A DNA stretch of 64,000 nucleotides, taken from contig OW203724.1 of assembly GCA_934045075.1 (NCBI GenBank), positions 24,813,528 through 24,877,527 on the forward strand. Reading direction: 5' to 3'. Source of the stretch: Yponomeuta sedellus (lineage: Eukaryota; Arthropoda; Insecta; Lepidoptera; Yponomeutidae). The notes under the pieces are model-generated. The model had not been told where the DNA came from and did no database searches. It was given only the letters and a program-made list of their open reading frames with translations. A program made the translations under genes and the position numbers. Shown piece by piece: positions 44,154 through 53,880 of the stretch; positions within the stretch are counted from its first letter, which is position 1; the number at the start of each line of letters is the position of its first letter.

Positions 44154-44232
44154 CGGTGAAAAGACACTCCCCTGTTTTTGAATAGCATGTATCACAGCGA
44201 TTTCTGCAGGTAATCACTGTGCAATTAGGCAT
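44154..44232 (-). CDS. Candidate first coding exon with THAP-like N terminus
   Basis: The ATG at 44232 starts 'MPNCTVITCRNRCDTCYSK', which fits the beginning of a THAP zinc finger (M-P-x-C-x4-C-x-N-R). It ends at the donor ACCG|GTAAAC (44148-44153), leaving one base. THAP domains bind DNA and occur in host regulators and P-element transposases. The second half of the finger (C-x2-H) is not visible in the following candidate exon, so the domain may be degenerate or the joining exon wrong. Confidence 0.4.
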
Positions 44233-44374
44233 TTATCTCAGATGTTACTACGACGGCTGGCGTGAAGCGATTGACGGCCATATTTTAAAGTTTCGCAGAG
44301 GTTAGCCCAAATGGGCTAACGTTGGGCGACAGTGCCACGCCCACAAGGCACTTCTCCTTATTTTTGTGTTCTGA

Positions 44375-44470
44375 GCACGGGACGCTCACCCATCCCGAAC
44401 CTGACCGCGCCTGTCGTTGCTTAACCAAGTGATTGATTCCAATCACTCGGTTCACCTAGGCCACGAGCGC
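44375..44470 (-). mobile_element. 5S-derived SINE, 5' end only
   Basis: Contains just the 5S-like head in reverse ('cacccatcccgaacctgacc', 'gattgattccaatcactcgg'). Confidence 0.65.
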
Positions 44471-44732
44471 TGTTTGAATTCAATAATTTCTAAATGTAAA
44501 TTTGCAAAATATGTGACGTCACACTGGGGACGGGGGAGTCTCACAAATGTAACCAGCTGACGGGGGAGGGGTCAAAAAATCAAGAAATTCCTATGACGTA
44601 ATTTATGGATGGCCCCTATAGCGGTTTACTTAATTTTCATTAATTTATCAATCAGTATTCATCTACTGTTGGACAAATACCTCCTACGGCATGCCACTTC
44701 CGACCTCTCATTGCTAGCAGCGGCTGGGTCCA

Positions 44733-45039
44733 GAGTGCTTAGTGCGAGTTTGACAGATCCATTCGAATAACTTTACTACCGCGTTAATCGAGCATTGAGT
44801 AGTGAGTATGAGTAAGTTAACCGTTCGAACTGGCAAAACGCTGTCACAGTACAACTCGCACTCGCGTTTATTCGTGTTTTGGCTGGTAAACGTGTTCACT
44901 TCTCAACGTAAACCATTACAACTCGCACTCAGCATTTTTTATTTCCATACTCGTCGCTAGGTGGCGCTTCCTCGATGCCATAGAAATATGAGTTTACGTT
45001 AACGCGATCGAGTAGTTAAAAAACTCGCACTAAGCACTC
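44733..45039. mobile_element. MITE with 19-bp perfect terminal inverted repeats (copy 1)
   Basis: Ends gagtgcttagtgcgagttt and aaactcgcactaagcactc are exact complements. Near-identical copy at 49540-49842. No coding capacity. The target-site duplication is unclear. Confidence 0.8.
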
Positions 45040-45164
45040 AGCTCCCTGTCAGGGGGCTGCGTTGCATTTGCTCGTTCGTGGTCCCGACAGAAATATCGTA
45101 AGGCGTTTGTTTTAAGTAAATTTAATTGAGTTAATATTTATGTATTATTTAGTTAATATTTACG

Positions 45165-45532
45165 GAATCGCTCGTAGCCCCGGCTGCCCAAGTGATTTTA
45201 AACGACCACGAAGATTAATCAACATAGGGCGCGTTCAGTGCATGGATAGGTGACCGTCTATGACTACCGCTAGTGGCATTTCTCCGAGCGGTTCCGTGCT
45301 TCGCAAGGCACGTTAAGCAGTTGGTGTCGGCTGCCGTCGATAGATGGCAGTCGTTAAGCCAAGTCTCAAGTGGCTTTAGGACGGCTTGAAAACTTTGACA
45401 GTAAGACCAGCCACTAGTCGTGCAAGCCTCCACCAATCCGTACTTGGCCCCCGTGGTGGAGTATGGCCTATACGTTCCTCAGGGAAGAGACCCGTGCCCT
45501 TCAGTGGGGACATAATGGGTTAATGATGATGA
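45165..45532 (+). mobile_element. 5S-derived SINE, subfamily 2, (GAT)n tail
   Basis: The clearest 5S likeness of the window: 'gattaatcaacatagggcgcg' followed by 'gtgcatggataggtgaccg'. It ends 'ataatgggttaatgatgatg'. Confidence 0.8.
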
Positions 45533-45589
45533 ATGTTTATGTATCGTATGGAATCAGGCGTTAGGTACTTTGCGGAAATCGATAATAGC

Positions 45590-45781
45590 ATTAAAATCTG
45601 AAAATTACTTTGCTATATTTCGCCAAAAATCTTAGAAGCACCATGCGGTTAGTTAATGCACCGCCCTCCCTCCGCTCTGCTCTCCTCTCCTCCTTTGGTA
45701 GGTAGGCCAGTGCATTAACTAACCGCATGGTGCTTCTGGGATTTTTGGCGTAATTTAGCAAAGTAATTTTCACATTTTAAT
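45590..45781. mobile_element. MITE with about 60-bp inverted ends (family M2)
   Basis: Starts 'attaaaatctgaaaattactt' and ends with its near complement. Shorter relatives lie at 55615-55750 and 60193-60328. The centre is a C/T-rich stretch. Confidence 0.75.
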
Positions 45782-46211
45782 GAATATTGATGTACAAATG
45801 CACCTTTGACTTCAACATCTTTTTATGATACCGCCGGCGCGTCGTCTGTTAATCAGTTATTTGTTAAGAGAACAAGAGATAATACCTAATTGTAATGGTG
45901 TAGATAACGGTTGTTGTGAATTAATAAATAAAATCAGTTGTTATTCGAAACGCAGTTTTAATGTAATTTTTAGGGGTCAATTCGACCCTATGCCATTACT
46001 GTGCTTAAAGTCCGACTGTGTGTTTGTTCGTCCGTCCATTCTACTGTCCGTCTTTTCTAGCCTTTATTACAGGTGTTTTCCTATTTTTGTACGAATAGTT
46101 ACTAATAATTTTGCGTTGCCAAGGATCTACTTTTGGCAGGGTGTCCTAGTTCCGAGCTAAATTTTAATAAAATAATATTTTATTATTGTGAAATAAATAA
46201 ATAGAATTGAA

Positions 46212-46418
46212 TTGCAGAAAGTAATACTATTTTTATTTTTAATGCACTAACCCGTGCTAAGGAACAAATTTAAAAACCTATTTAGAGGCTAAAAATTTCA
46301 CCCATGCCGGGATTCGAACCCGCAACCTCTGGCTATCCGTGCCAGATTTTGCGGGTTCGAATCCCGGCATGGGTGAAATTTTTAGCCTCTAAATAGGTTT
46401 TTAAATTTGCAGAAGGTA
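46212..46418. mobile_element. Palindromic tRNA-like retroposon P with TSD
   Basis: Flanked by TTGCAGAARGTA (46212-46223, 46407-46418). Head 'ctatttttatttttaatgc', then 59-bp perfect arms (46266-46324, 46350-46408) with opposed B boxes. The loop is 25 nt. Confidence 0.85.
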
Positions 46419-46732
46419 CTCATGGCTTTTAAATGAATCATTTATATTGCAAGTAGGTACTCATACCGCAAACCACCGTCAGAAGTGACACCTGTGGTTA
46501 AGGCCCTATGCTCCCCTAGGAGTTAAAGGACCGAAGAAGAAGGAGGTATTCATAAAAATTGATGTATTGGATTATCAAATATTAATAACGATTTAAGAAA
46601 AGATGATCAATATAGTGGAGATTTTTTTCAATTCGACCCATAAGGAGCCTAAGCGGAAACATTGAACATTGACATTCAACAATGTAATGTCGGGAAATTG
46701 TTAATATTGAAATAATAATTTTGTCTGAGGCG

Positions 46733-46850
46733 TTCAAATACCTCAGCGCTTGAAATTTCCAATCCGCGGTGGGCACGCGAGGTAATTAAGCCCACACACT
46801 CGCTGGGACGCGGCCTGTGCCTTGCAGTGGGACGTTTATAGGCAACATAA
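46733..46850 (+). repeat. Dispersed RTE-like 3' end
   Basis: 'ccgcggtgggcacgcgagg' and 'gcagtgggacgtttatagg'; relative of 24268. Confidence 0.45.
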
Positions 46851-46959
46851 TTATGTTTTTTATCTCGAACCATACCAACCGTACATGAAACATATTTCTC
46901 AAAATATTTTGATTTTATTCCATGTCTTGTCTACCCACAATTATACATATGCGAGATAA

Positions 46960-47150
46960 TGTAATAATATAAAAATAGATCCCTGAATGTGTTGGTAAGC
47001 GCAAATCTCGAGAACAGCTGAACCGATTTCGCTATTTCTTTGTTTAAAATACTCCTCGAAGTACGAGGATGGTTCTTACGGAGTGAAAAGGAAGAAAAAG
47101 AAAGGATCTACTGTTAGGCGGTACGAATATATATTATACTCGCTGAGTCA
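46960..47150 (-). repeat. Dispersed repeat R5
   Basis: Reverse of 51255-51650 ('gcgcaaatctcgagaacagc', 'aggatggttcttacggag', 'gttaggcggtacgaa'). Confidence 0.55.
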
Positions 47151-47165
47151 GCTAGTATAATATAT

Positions 47166-48055
47166 ACGGGTAATGCTAGAAACTTAAGTAAACCTAGGTT
47201 TACTCGGGTTTACTTAGTATTACCCGAGCCTCCTGGGTAAAGTTCGAATATTGAATCGAAATTAACCTTTATGCGGGGTTTACCCGCACCCACCTAGGTT
47301 TACCCAACACTGGCTGGGTAATGTTCAGGATAAACTAGTTTGGCCTAGTCTATATTAATTCTGCTTAGTTAAAAATGCTTTTATTTTACAGTCAAAACTC
47401 TCAAACAGTCAAAACTAGTTATTAGATAAATTCTAATATGTATCTAATAATTACACTATTTTTATTTTTTAATGCACTAACCCGTGCTAAGGAACAAATT
47501 TAAAAACCTATTTAGAGGCTAAAAATTTCACCCATGCCGGGATTCGAACCCGCAACCTCTGGCTATCCGTACCAGCGCTCAATTGGTAGAGCGCTGGTAC
47601 GGATAGCCAGAGGTTGCGGGTTCGAATCCCGGCATGGGTGAAATTTTTAGCCTCTAAATAGGTTTTTAAAAATGTATCTACCTAATAATGTCGAGTTGGT
47701 TTTCGGTCTTACATGTTCAACCTAACACGCTACACGCTCCTTCGCGCTCCGCTACGCTTCGTCGCACCTATATTTTTGCTGTGGCAGATTGAGAGATGCA
47801 TCTGCAGTGACATGCAGTAAGAGTCTTGACTGTAACATAAAAGCATTTTTAACTAAGCAGAATTAATATAGACTAGGCCAAACCAGTTTATCCTGAACAT
47901 TACCCAGCCAGTGTTGGGTAGACCTAGGTAGGTACGGGTAAACGCCGCACAAAAGTTAAGTTCGATTCAATATTCGGACGTTACCCAAAAAGATTGGGTA
48001 ATACTAAGTAAACCCGAGTAAACCTAGGTTTACTTCAGGTTCTAGCATTACCCGT
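47166..48055. mobile_element. Foldback element, about 230-bp inverted arms
   Basis: Arms 47166-47396 and 47826-48055 ('cgggtaatgctagaaac' ... reverse complement 'tctagcattacccg'), moderately diverged and rich in 'taaacctaggttta' palindromes. The loop carries a nested retroposon (47452-47671). No coding region. Confidence 0.8.
47452..47671. mobile_element. Palindromic tRNA-like retroposon P, 82-bp perfect hairpin
   Basis: Arms 47499-47580 and 47589-47670 are perfect reverse complements with an 8-nt loop (aattggta). Each arm holds a B box and most of the tRNA-like body. Flanks atgtatctaataat (47438-47451) and atgtatctacctaataat (47672-47689) are near-identical target duplications. Confidence 0.9.
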
Positions 48056-48154
48056 AACATATATATTGGATTCCATCCAATATTTTTTTTCGGGATAAGT
48101 CATGACGTAAGTATAATATATTCCTTTATTTGTCCTACCTATTAACATTAATGA

Positions 48155-48265
48155 AATGAAAAGGTATAATTCAAAGTAGCGCAGAAACTGCCGCTTAATG
48201 AACGTTACAATTCAAATAATTTCAAAATTTTGATTATTTTGGAGAAAAAATGTACAAAAAAACTC
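48155..48265 (-). repeat. Partner of the repeat at 2535-2660
   Basis: 'gaaaaggtataattcaaagt', 'gcgcagaaactgccgc': reverse complement of the earlier copy. Confidence 0.45.
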
Positions 48266-48339
48266 TAAGCTTGTACTTATATAACATACATAGTTTTTAT
48301 TAGTAGGTACTATATACCAATTTACAGTAATTAACAGGG

Positions 48340-48430
48340 CAGTATCGGAGTGGTGGCCAAGGGAGGGAAGGAGGTTGGTAGGCAGACCACCGACACGATG
48401 GTCAGACGACTTCGTGATGGTTAAGAGCTA
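48340..48430 (+). pseudogene. RTE reverse transcriptase remnant
   Basis: The frame contains 'RRLVGRPPTRWSDDFV', the GRP-x-x-RW-x-DD motif of RTE C termini. Confidence 0.6.
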
Positions 48431-48896
48431 AACTTAAGTCTTTAATTAAATTGTAAATGTAACTAAAACAAACCATAAACGTTAACAGGCAACTAATCAC
48501 AATGTCAAGCCTACCTCTGATTACCCCCGCACAGATTTACATTTAATGTGGTAATCGACTTAAAACATGCGTGTAATCTTTTTTCTTTTAAATAAAACAT
48601 TTTGTATTTCTATTTGAAGTATTGTAAATATTTTTTAAGAAAGGCTACAGGTTAGTTACCTTTGTCACCTTTTGCATCTTTTCATCTGAGCCGCCAGCGG
48701 CGAATACCTAATTAAACTTAAGAAAAAAATTTGTTTTCATTACTTGTTGATAAATTATTATCATGTAGGTGGTTAGTAACGAGTGGCTGAAACCAATGAA
48801 AAACATTTAATTGCATAAAATCTAATTGCTTGAAATAATAAGTACCTATGGCAAATCTAATGATAAGTAAGTACCCATAATTTATGCTAACAATTT

Positions 48897-49330
48897 TTTT
48901 AGTTAGCCTGTTTTGTGTCCCACTGCTGGGCAAAGGCCTTCCCCCTTTTTCTCCATTCCGTTCTGTACAGCGCCACCTGTGACCAATCTCGGAGATGATT
49001 GTCGAGGTCATCCCGAAATCTCCGTCGCGGTCGGCAACGACTTCGCCGTCCATCTGGTATCCACTCGGTGGCGATTTTCGCCCACCGGTTCGGATCCATC
49101 CGGCAAACGTGACCAGCCCAGCTCCACTTAAGTTTATCGGTTTGCCACATCGACATCGCGTATTCCTGTCTTAGAGCGCAGCGTGGTGTTTCGGACACGA
49201 TCTATCAAATTAACACCAAGTATGCTACGCTCCATTGCACGTTGACAAATCTTGAGTTTGGACTTCTGCTGCCCAGTCAAAGACAAGGTTTGAGCGCCGT
49301 AGGTTAGGATGGGAAGAATACACATACTAA
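48897..49330 (-). pseudogene. RTE-clade reverse transcriptase C-terminal region
   Basis: Two overlapping frames on the minus strand give adjacent conserved blocks: 'ILTYGAQTLSLT' near 49300, then 'WSWAGHVCRM', 'RWAKIATEWIPDG', 'CRPRRRFRDDLD', 'RTEWRKRGKAFAQQWD' and a stop at 48899. One frameshift near 49190. The 3' end has the 'cccagcagtgggac' signature shared with other RTE tails and with the 5S SINE 3' end. Confidence 0.8.
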
Positions 49331-49412
49331 AAATACTAGTTGCATATTTTGTGGCTTATAATAACACTAAGTATTTGCATATAGAAAAAAGCATTCATAT
49401 CAAGTTCACTCG

Positions 49413-49512
49413 TGGCGCTTGTGGTCTGGTCAAATCGAGTGATTGGAATCAATAACTTGAGTTAAGCAACAACAGGCGCTGTCAGGTGCAGGATGGGTCC
49501 CGTGACTACCAT
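49413..49512 (+). mobile_element. 5S-derived SINE, 5' end only
   Basis: 'gagtgattggaatcaataac', 'gttaagcaacaacaggcgc', 'tgcaggatggg'; truncated after the 5S-like part. Confidence 0.6.
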
Positions 49513-49539
49513 CGTCCATCACATCGCACTTAGCACTCT

Positions 49540-49842
49540 GAGTGCGTGCGAGTTTGACAGATCCAATCGAATAACTTTAATACCGCGTTAATCGAGCATT
49601 GAGTAGTGAGTATGAGTAAGTTAACCGTTCGAACTGGCAAAACGCTGTCACAGTACAACTCGCACTCGCGTTTATTCGTGTTTTGGCTGGTAAACGTGTT
49701 CTCAACGTAAACCATTAAGTACAACTTGCACTCAGCAATTTTAATTTCCATACTTGTCACTAGGTGGCGCTTCCTCGATGCCATAGAAATATGAGTTTAC
49801 GTTAACGCGATCGAGTAGTTAAAAAACTCGCACTAAGCACTC
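49540..49842. mobile_element. MITE, copy 2 of 44733-45039
   Basis: Near-identical over the whole 300 bp, with small indels. Confidence 0.8.
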
Positions 49843-50029
49843 TGTCAGGATCGTGGCAAGTGTCTCTGCCTAACCCTCTGGGATACAGTGAGGTTATGTT
49901 ATGTTTTTTTTTATTTTCAACATTTTTTATTTAGATATCTATGGTAAACCAACCATAGCTATCATAGATCAACCATACTATCAACTATTACAAATAAAAC
50001 AGAATCATATATAGGGAATCATAATAGTA

Positions 50030-50213
50030 CATTACACAACTAGGGTGGTAATACAAAGAAAGGCCGAGATCGCAGAAGTTTGCGGCCCGAGCTGCAAGCG
50101 AGAGGCGTAAATATGCGATCGAGAGCTTTCTTTATTACCTCCCGTGTTGTGTACATCTTTTTATGTCTACCTTTGGCCAGAAAGCCACTTTATTGCCAGG
50201 TGTGGCATAAAAG
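50030..50213. repeat. Dispersed repeat R6, copy 2
   Basis: See 19597-19800. Lacks the extra hairpin of about 30 bp. Confidence 0.65.
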
Positions 50214-50314
50214 AATATATGATTTTTTGCTCTTGTTAGAGCTCTATAGCCTGTGAAGTAGAGGTAAACGTTTAGATTATATAAAACAGTCCTTAACAAT
50301 AAGCGGTGTCCAGT

Positions 50315-50416
50315 TCACCTGATGTAGACCCCGCCGTCTCTGGGCGGGCGCACGAAAGCAGTCTCCTCCAGCGGCATCACCGTGAACTCCCAGCACAGCG
50401 TGCCTATAGGCCAGCC
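50315..50416 (-). CDS. Exon of a dynein heavy chain, C-terminal region
   Basis: A GC-rich minus-strand segment, 34 codons, frame 'GWPIGTLCWEFTVM...' continuing to 'FVRPPRDGGVYI'. This matches the pattern near the C terminus of axonemal dynein heavy chains (P-I-D-x-L-x-W-x-F-x-V ... PP-x-DG-V-x-I/V-x-GL); the DNAH2 group seems nearest by memory. The Asp of the PID motif is Gly here. In the family the next residues would be GL-x-LEGA; here the sequence reaches AG|GTGAAC, a usable donor, or an in-frame TGA if unspliced. An AG sits just upstream (50417-50418) but lacks a pyrimidine tract, because repeat R6 end sequence (50419-50446) abuts the exon. Real exon invaded by repeats, or a captured fragment; neighbouring exons were not found. 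Confidence 0.6.
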   Translation of the reverse strand, partial: GWPIGTLCWEFTVMPLEETAFVRPPRDGGVYIR

Positions 50417-50418
50417 CT

Positions 50419-50446
50419 CGCCACTTTATTGCCAGGTGTGGCATAA
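50419..50446. repeat. R6 terminal fragment
   Basis: 'ccactttattgccaggtgtg' directly abuts the dynein-like exon. Confidence 0.5.
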
Positions 50447-51039
50447 AGCCAATTACATAATTAATATTTGTGTGTCTTGTTTTGTTTTTTCCCTTTTTTT
50501 GTTTTATTTCCTGTGGAGTTTTGTTTTTTTCTTTATATTGTTTAATTTTTTAATATTTGTACTGGATGTTATTTTTGCTTTGCATTGTTTTGTTGTTTCA
50601 TTTCCTTCATTTTCGTGTGGAGTTGTGTGTATACGTAGATTGCTGATCAATAAATACTCGGGTTAAATTAAAATTGCCGACTACCTACTTTCGTTATCAC
50701 AAGTTATCTCTAGTCCGTGTTGATTATGATAAGTATAAAGTTATGATAACTGCTGAAAAGTATGTTGTTATATCTCATCGTCTAGATATTTCTGGACTTT
50801 CTCTTTGTCCAATTGTGGATTTGGTTTTGACTGTGCGAATTCATTATGTTTACATATTATTGTTGCATACTTACCTATTCTAGATTGATGCCCAAAGTGT
50901 ACTACTGGCATTAAATGTAAAATAGATAGGAAAATTAATTAAGGTAGACCTCTATTGAGGCCCATTACGTCATTACAATACAATACATTTTTTTTTAATG
51001 TATTATACGACAAATCTTGTCGGTACCACAAAGGTTGTC

Positions 51040-51095
51040 TGGAAGAGATCACTTAGGATCAGTGATAAGGCCGCCGTCTGTACTCTTAGGATAAG
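51040..51095 (+). mobile_element. Jockey-like 3' end scrap
   Basis: 'gtctggaagagatcacttag' and 'gataaggccgccgtctgtac', the classical motif upstream of lepidopteran LINE tails. Confidence 0.45.
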
Positions 51096-51099
51096 AAAT

Positions 51100-51210
51100 C
51101 ATCATTCATCATTAACAACCCATTATGTCCCTACCGAGGTGCACGGGTCTCTGCTCTGAGGAAGGTATAGGCCATACTCGACCACGGGGGCCAAGTCCGG
51201 ATTAGTGGAG
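51100..51210 (-). mobile_element. 5S-derived SINE fragment, subfamily 2
   Basis: 'acaacccattatgtccctac', 'gaggaaggtataggccatac' in reverse relative to the element. Confidence 0.55.
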
Positions 51211-51254
51211 AAATATCGGAGGTTAAGAAATATCTGTGTGATTTCCATTCATAT

Positions 51255-51650
51255 GTACACTAGCTGACCCAGCGAACTTCGTACCGCCTAACAGTCGTTT
51301 TTTATATTTTTCTCTCCGTAAGAACCATCAATTCAATTCAATTCAATTTATTTCAACGTAAAGAATTTACATTCTGTTTGCTGAATGTCAAAGTACAATG
51401 TAACATGAAAGTGAAAGCCGCTGCCTTCGGGCCGTAATGTAGTGGAGAAAAAGGCAGCGGGAAAAAAAACTCCACTTTGACCATCTTTTCTCAAGTCTTC
51501 TCGTCGTCGTTCTCAAGTCAAGTCAAGTATCATCCTCGTACTTCAAGGAATATTCTAAAAAAAGAATCACCGAAATCGGTTCAGCTGCTCGCGAGATTTG
51601 CGCTTACCAACACATCCAGCGATTCATTTTTATATTATAGAATAAACTGT
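51255..51650 (+). repeat. Dispersed repeat R5 interrupted by a B-type tail
   Basis: 'cgaacttcgtaccgcctaac' ... 'gtaagaaccatc', then the insert 51333-51515, then 'tcatcctcgtacttcaagg' ... 'gcgcttaccaacacatcc', collinear with 46960-47150 reversed. Confidence 0.6.
51333..51515 (-). mobile_element. 3' end fragment of element B family
   Basis: About 85-90% like 6388-6560 by eye: 'atttatttcaacgtaaagaa', 'aaaaaggcagcgg'. Tail of ATTCA repeats at 51333. Confidence 0.7.
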
Positions 51651-51735
51651 TCTCTATTTGTCTGATCGACTATCGACTGGAGATGTTGAAGAGACAAAAT
51701 AAAAACAAAATGTTTACTTAATGAACGTCAAAGTT

Positions 51736-51837
51736 ACGCATGTGGAGAAGAAGCTAACAAAGAAACTCGACATTTATTCGTTTCAAACGCATGTGGAGAA
51801 GAAGCTAACAAAGAAACTCGACATTTATTCGTTTCAA
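51736..51837 (+). repeat. 51-bp tandem duplication
   Basis: Two identical units (51736-51786, 51787-51837) starting acgcatgtggagaagaag. Confidence 0.85.
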
Positions 51838-51864
51838 AACAGGTTATAACTTTTTAGTTTACCT

Positions 51865-52345
51865 AAATCATCATCATCAGCCCGGTAAACCCCACTGCTG
51901 GGTATCGATATCAACCCTTGCATGTCCCCACTGTTGGGGCACGGGTCTCTTCCTGCATCGCAGGAAGGTTAGGCCATTCTCCGGAGTTCAAGTCCGGGTA
52001 GGTGGAGGATTGTAAGACAATGGCGGGTTTTACTATCAGAAGTTATCAAGCCGCCCGTGAGGCCTCTGACATGGCTTAACGACTGTTATTACATGACAGC
52101 CGCCACAAACGGCTTACCGTGCCTTGCGAAGCACGGAAGCGCTCGGAAAAATGCCTCTAGCGGTAGTCACAGGACGGTCACCCATCCTGCACCTAACCGC
52201 GCCTGTTGTTGTTTAACTCAAGTGATTGATTCCAATCACTCGGTTCGACTAGGCCACGAGCACTTCTGGGCCTCTTCATTTCCGCGCCAACCAGCACGGT
52301 CTCGCGCTAGTCTCATCCACTGTTTGCCGGCTACCTTACATATCT
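51865..52345 (-). mobile_element. RTE 3' end interrupted by a 5S-derived SINE
   Basis: RTE coding remnant 'VAGKQWMRLARDRAGW' on the minus strand at 52267-52340. The 3' terminus 'cccagcagtggggtttacc' with a (GAT)n tail lies at 51865-51904. The SINE between them (51905-52266) is in the same orientation. Confidence 0.65.
51905..52266 (-). mobile_element. Full-length 5S-derived SINE
   Basis: Complete subfamily-1 copy in reverse, 5S-like head at 52150-52266. Confidence 0.75.
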
Positions 52346-52524
52346 GACCATCTGGCTGTTTTAAACCATTAGTTTAAATGCCTTGGGTAATTATTAAGTA
52401 ATTAGAAGTAGCGATTAGTAAAGTCTAGGTGGTGTTTTAGCACAAAAACAAATCTATTTTTTTTATTTTGTATTCTGTTTCGTATTGTCTCAATGTATTA
52501 AGTTGATCTTTTCTTCTCCTTCTT

Positions 52525-52600
52525 TTTCTTGTTCTTCTTCTTCAGGGTACACTATGTAGTCCACTGCTGGACATAGCCCTTCCCTTATTTTTCTGGTGAT
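52525..52600 (-). mobile_element. RTE 3' end with (GAA)n tail
   Basis: Minus strand 'gctatgtccagcagtggact' then GAAGAAGAA; same terminus as 37352. Confidence 0.55.
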
Positions 52601-52934
52601 TACGAAGGATTTAGTTCAAAAATATATTTTTCCGTTTACTACAATTTTTGACGGAGAGAACTGGGGTGTGGGAACTGGGTTGTCAAATGCATACATATTT
52701 TGACACTTTGGAGGCGTCTAAATGCTAAACTCGATAGAGTGAAATGTTGCATAATAGAAGGGCTGGCCCTATACAAACGACTTGCCGCGTTTTGTGGCGC
52801 CATATTGTCGGAATTTGACAATTATTGTACTAGAAAGCCGCGACTTTTGATATTTAAGATGTACGTCGTCGTACCTACTAATGGGGCTGGACTTCGGTCT
52901 CTCTTCACCTGTTTACCTCGGATTTGTCTCAATG

Positions 52935-53130
52935 TATAGTCTGTTAGCTTTTAGAATATACCTCGGGCTCTAGAGTATAGGCTTCGCCAATTTTCGCCGG
53001 TTTTCTTACTGATGATCGAGGTCTGATTTCGAAATTAGGTGTCATATTAGTTCCGATATTTCTGTTACACGAATATATCCGATTCTATCCGATAGAAGCC
53101 GAGATATATTCTAAAAGCTAACAAACTATA
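52935..53130. mobile_element. MITE with 34-bp terminal inverted repeats
   Basis: tatagtctgttagctttta (52935) pairs with taaaagctaacaaactata (ending 53130), extending to 34 bp with few mismatches. 196 bp, non-coding. Confidence 0.7.
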
Positions 53131-53459
53131 CACCGATCGTAAACCTGTACGCAACGTTTATGTCTTTAGAACGTTTTATAATTAATGTCAACATGAATAA
53201 TTACAAAGATGATGTGTTATCCGACGAGTCATCATGAGTAGATTCAAAATGTGAAGGAGGTTTTAATTGAATACATAGAAAATCTTTATACTTTGTTTTG
53301 CTAACAGAGATTTTCATTGAACACTCAGAGTTGAACACATAGAACCTCAGAGTTGTAGCCGCCATAGACTACGGCATGAATATATTCTATTTTTGCATAC
53401 AATCGCGCGATATAGGTATTATTATAGAGGTAGGTACTAAATAAATATCTTACATTTTG

Positions 53460-53880
53460 GCTTGAAAAAAGGTTACGGTAACAATAAAATACTATCCCAC
53501 GGGAGCGCATTGCTGGGACATCAAACATCCTATGTCTTAATTCAGATTTTTGTCTATCTGTACGCCATGTTTCATGTAAATTCTTTAATAAGCTATTGGT
53601 TAATTGAGTAACAAACATGAAACCATCTTTCAGACTTATAATATTACTAGCTGTGCCTCGCGGCGTTACCCGCGGTTTATTAGAGAAAATTAATTGTGTA
53701 TTAACAGTAAAATATATTTTCCCGCAGTAAAATGTAGCCTATATGTTAATCCGGGGTGTCTAGCTGACACCATCAAACTCAACACCAAATTTTATTGAAT
53801 TCGCTCCAGCCCTTTAGATATGAAGAAGTAACAAACTTACACACTCACAAACTTTCGCCTTTATTATTCGTGCGAAGTGT
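53460..53880 (+). repeat. Dispersed repeat R7, two adjacent partial copies
   Basis: 'gagtaacaaac' at 53605 and 'acactcacaaactttcgcct' at 53838 mark the ends of two related units in tandem orientation; relative at 24500-24680. Confidence 0.5.

Larger units (their letters stand above)
45055..45875 (+). repeat. Repeat R8, interrupted by a SINE and a MITE
   Basis: Matches 37572-37740 at both ends ('gttcgtggtcccgacagaaat' type start; 'tgcacctttgacttc..gatacc' end), with a 5S SINE (45165-45532) and a MITE (45590-45781) inside. Confidence 0.55.

Noticed and set aside
47450..48060. CRISPR-like spaced repeats
   Set aside because: The repeats are inverted, not direct, and the genome is eukaryotic.
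50455..50666. Hydrophobic ORF resembling a membrane protein
   Set aside because: Phe/Leu-rich only because the DNA is T-rich; no conserved pattern or splice support.
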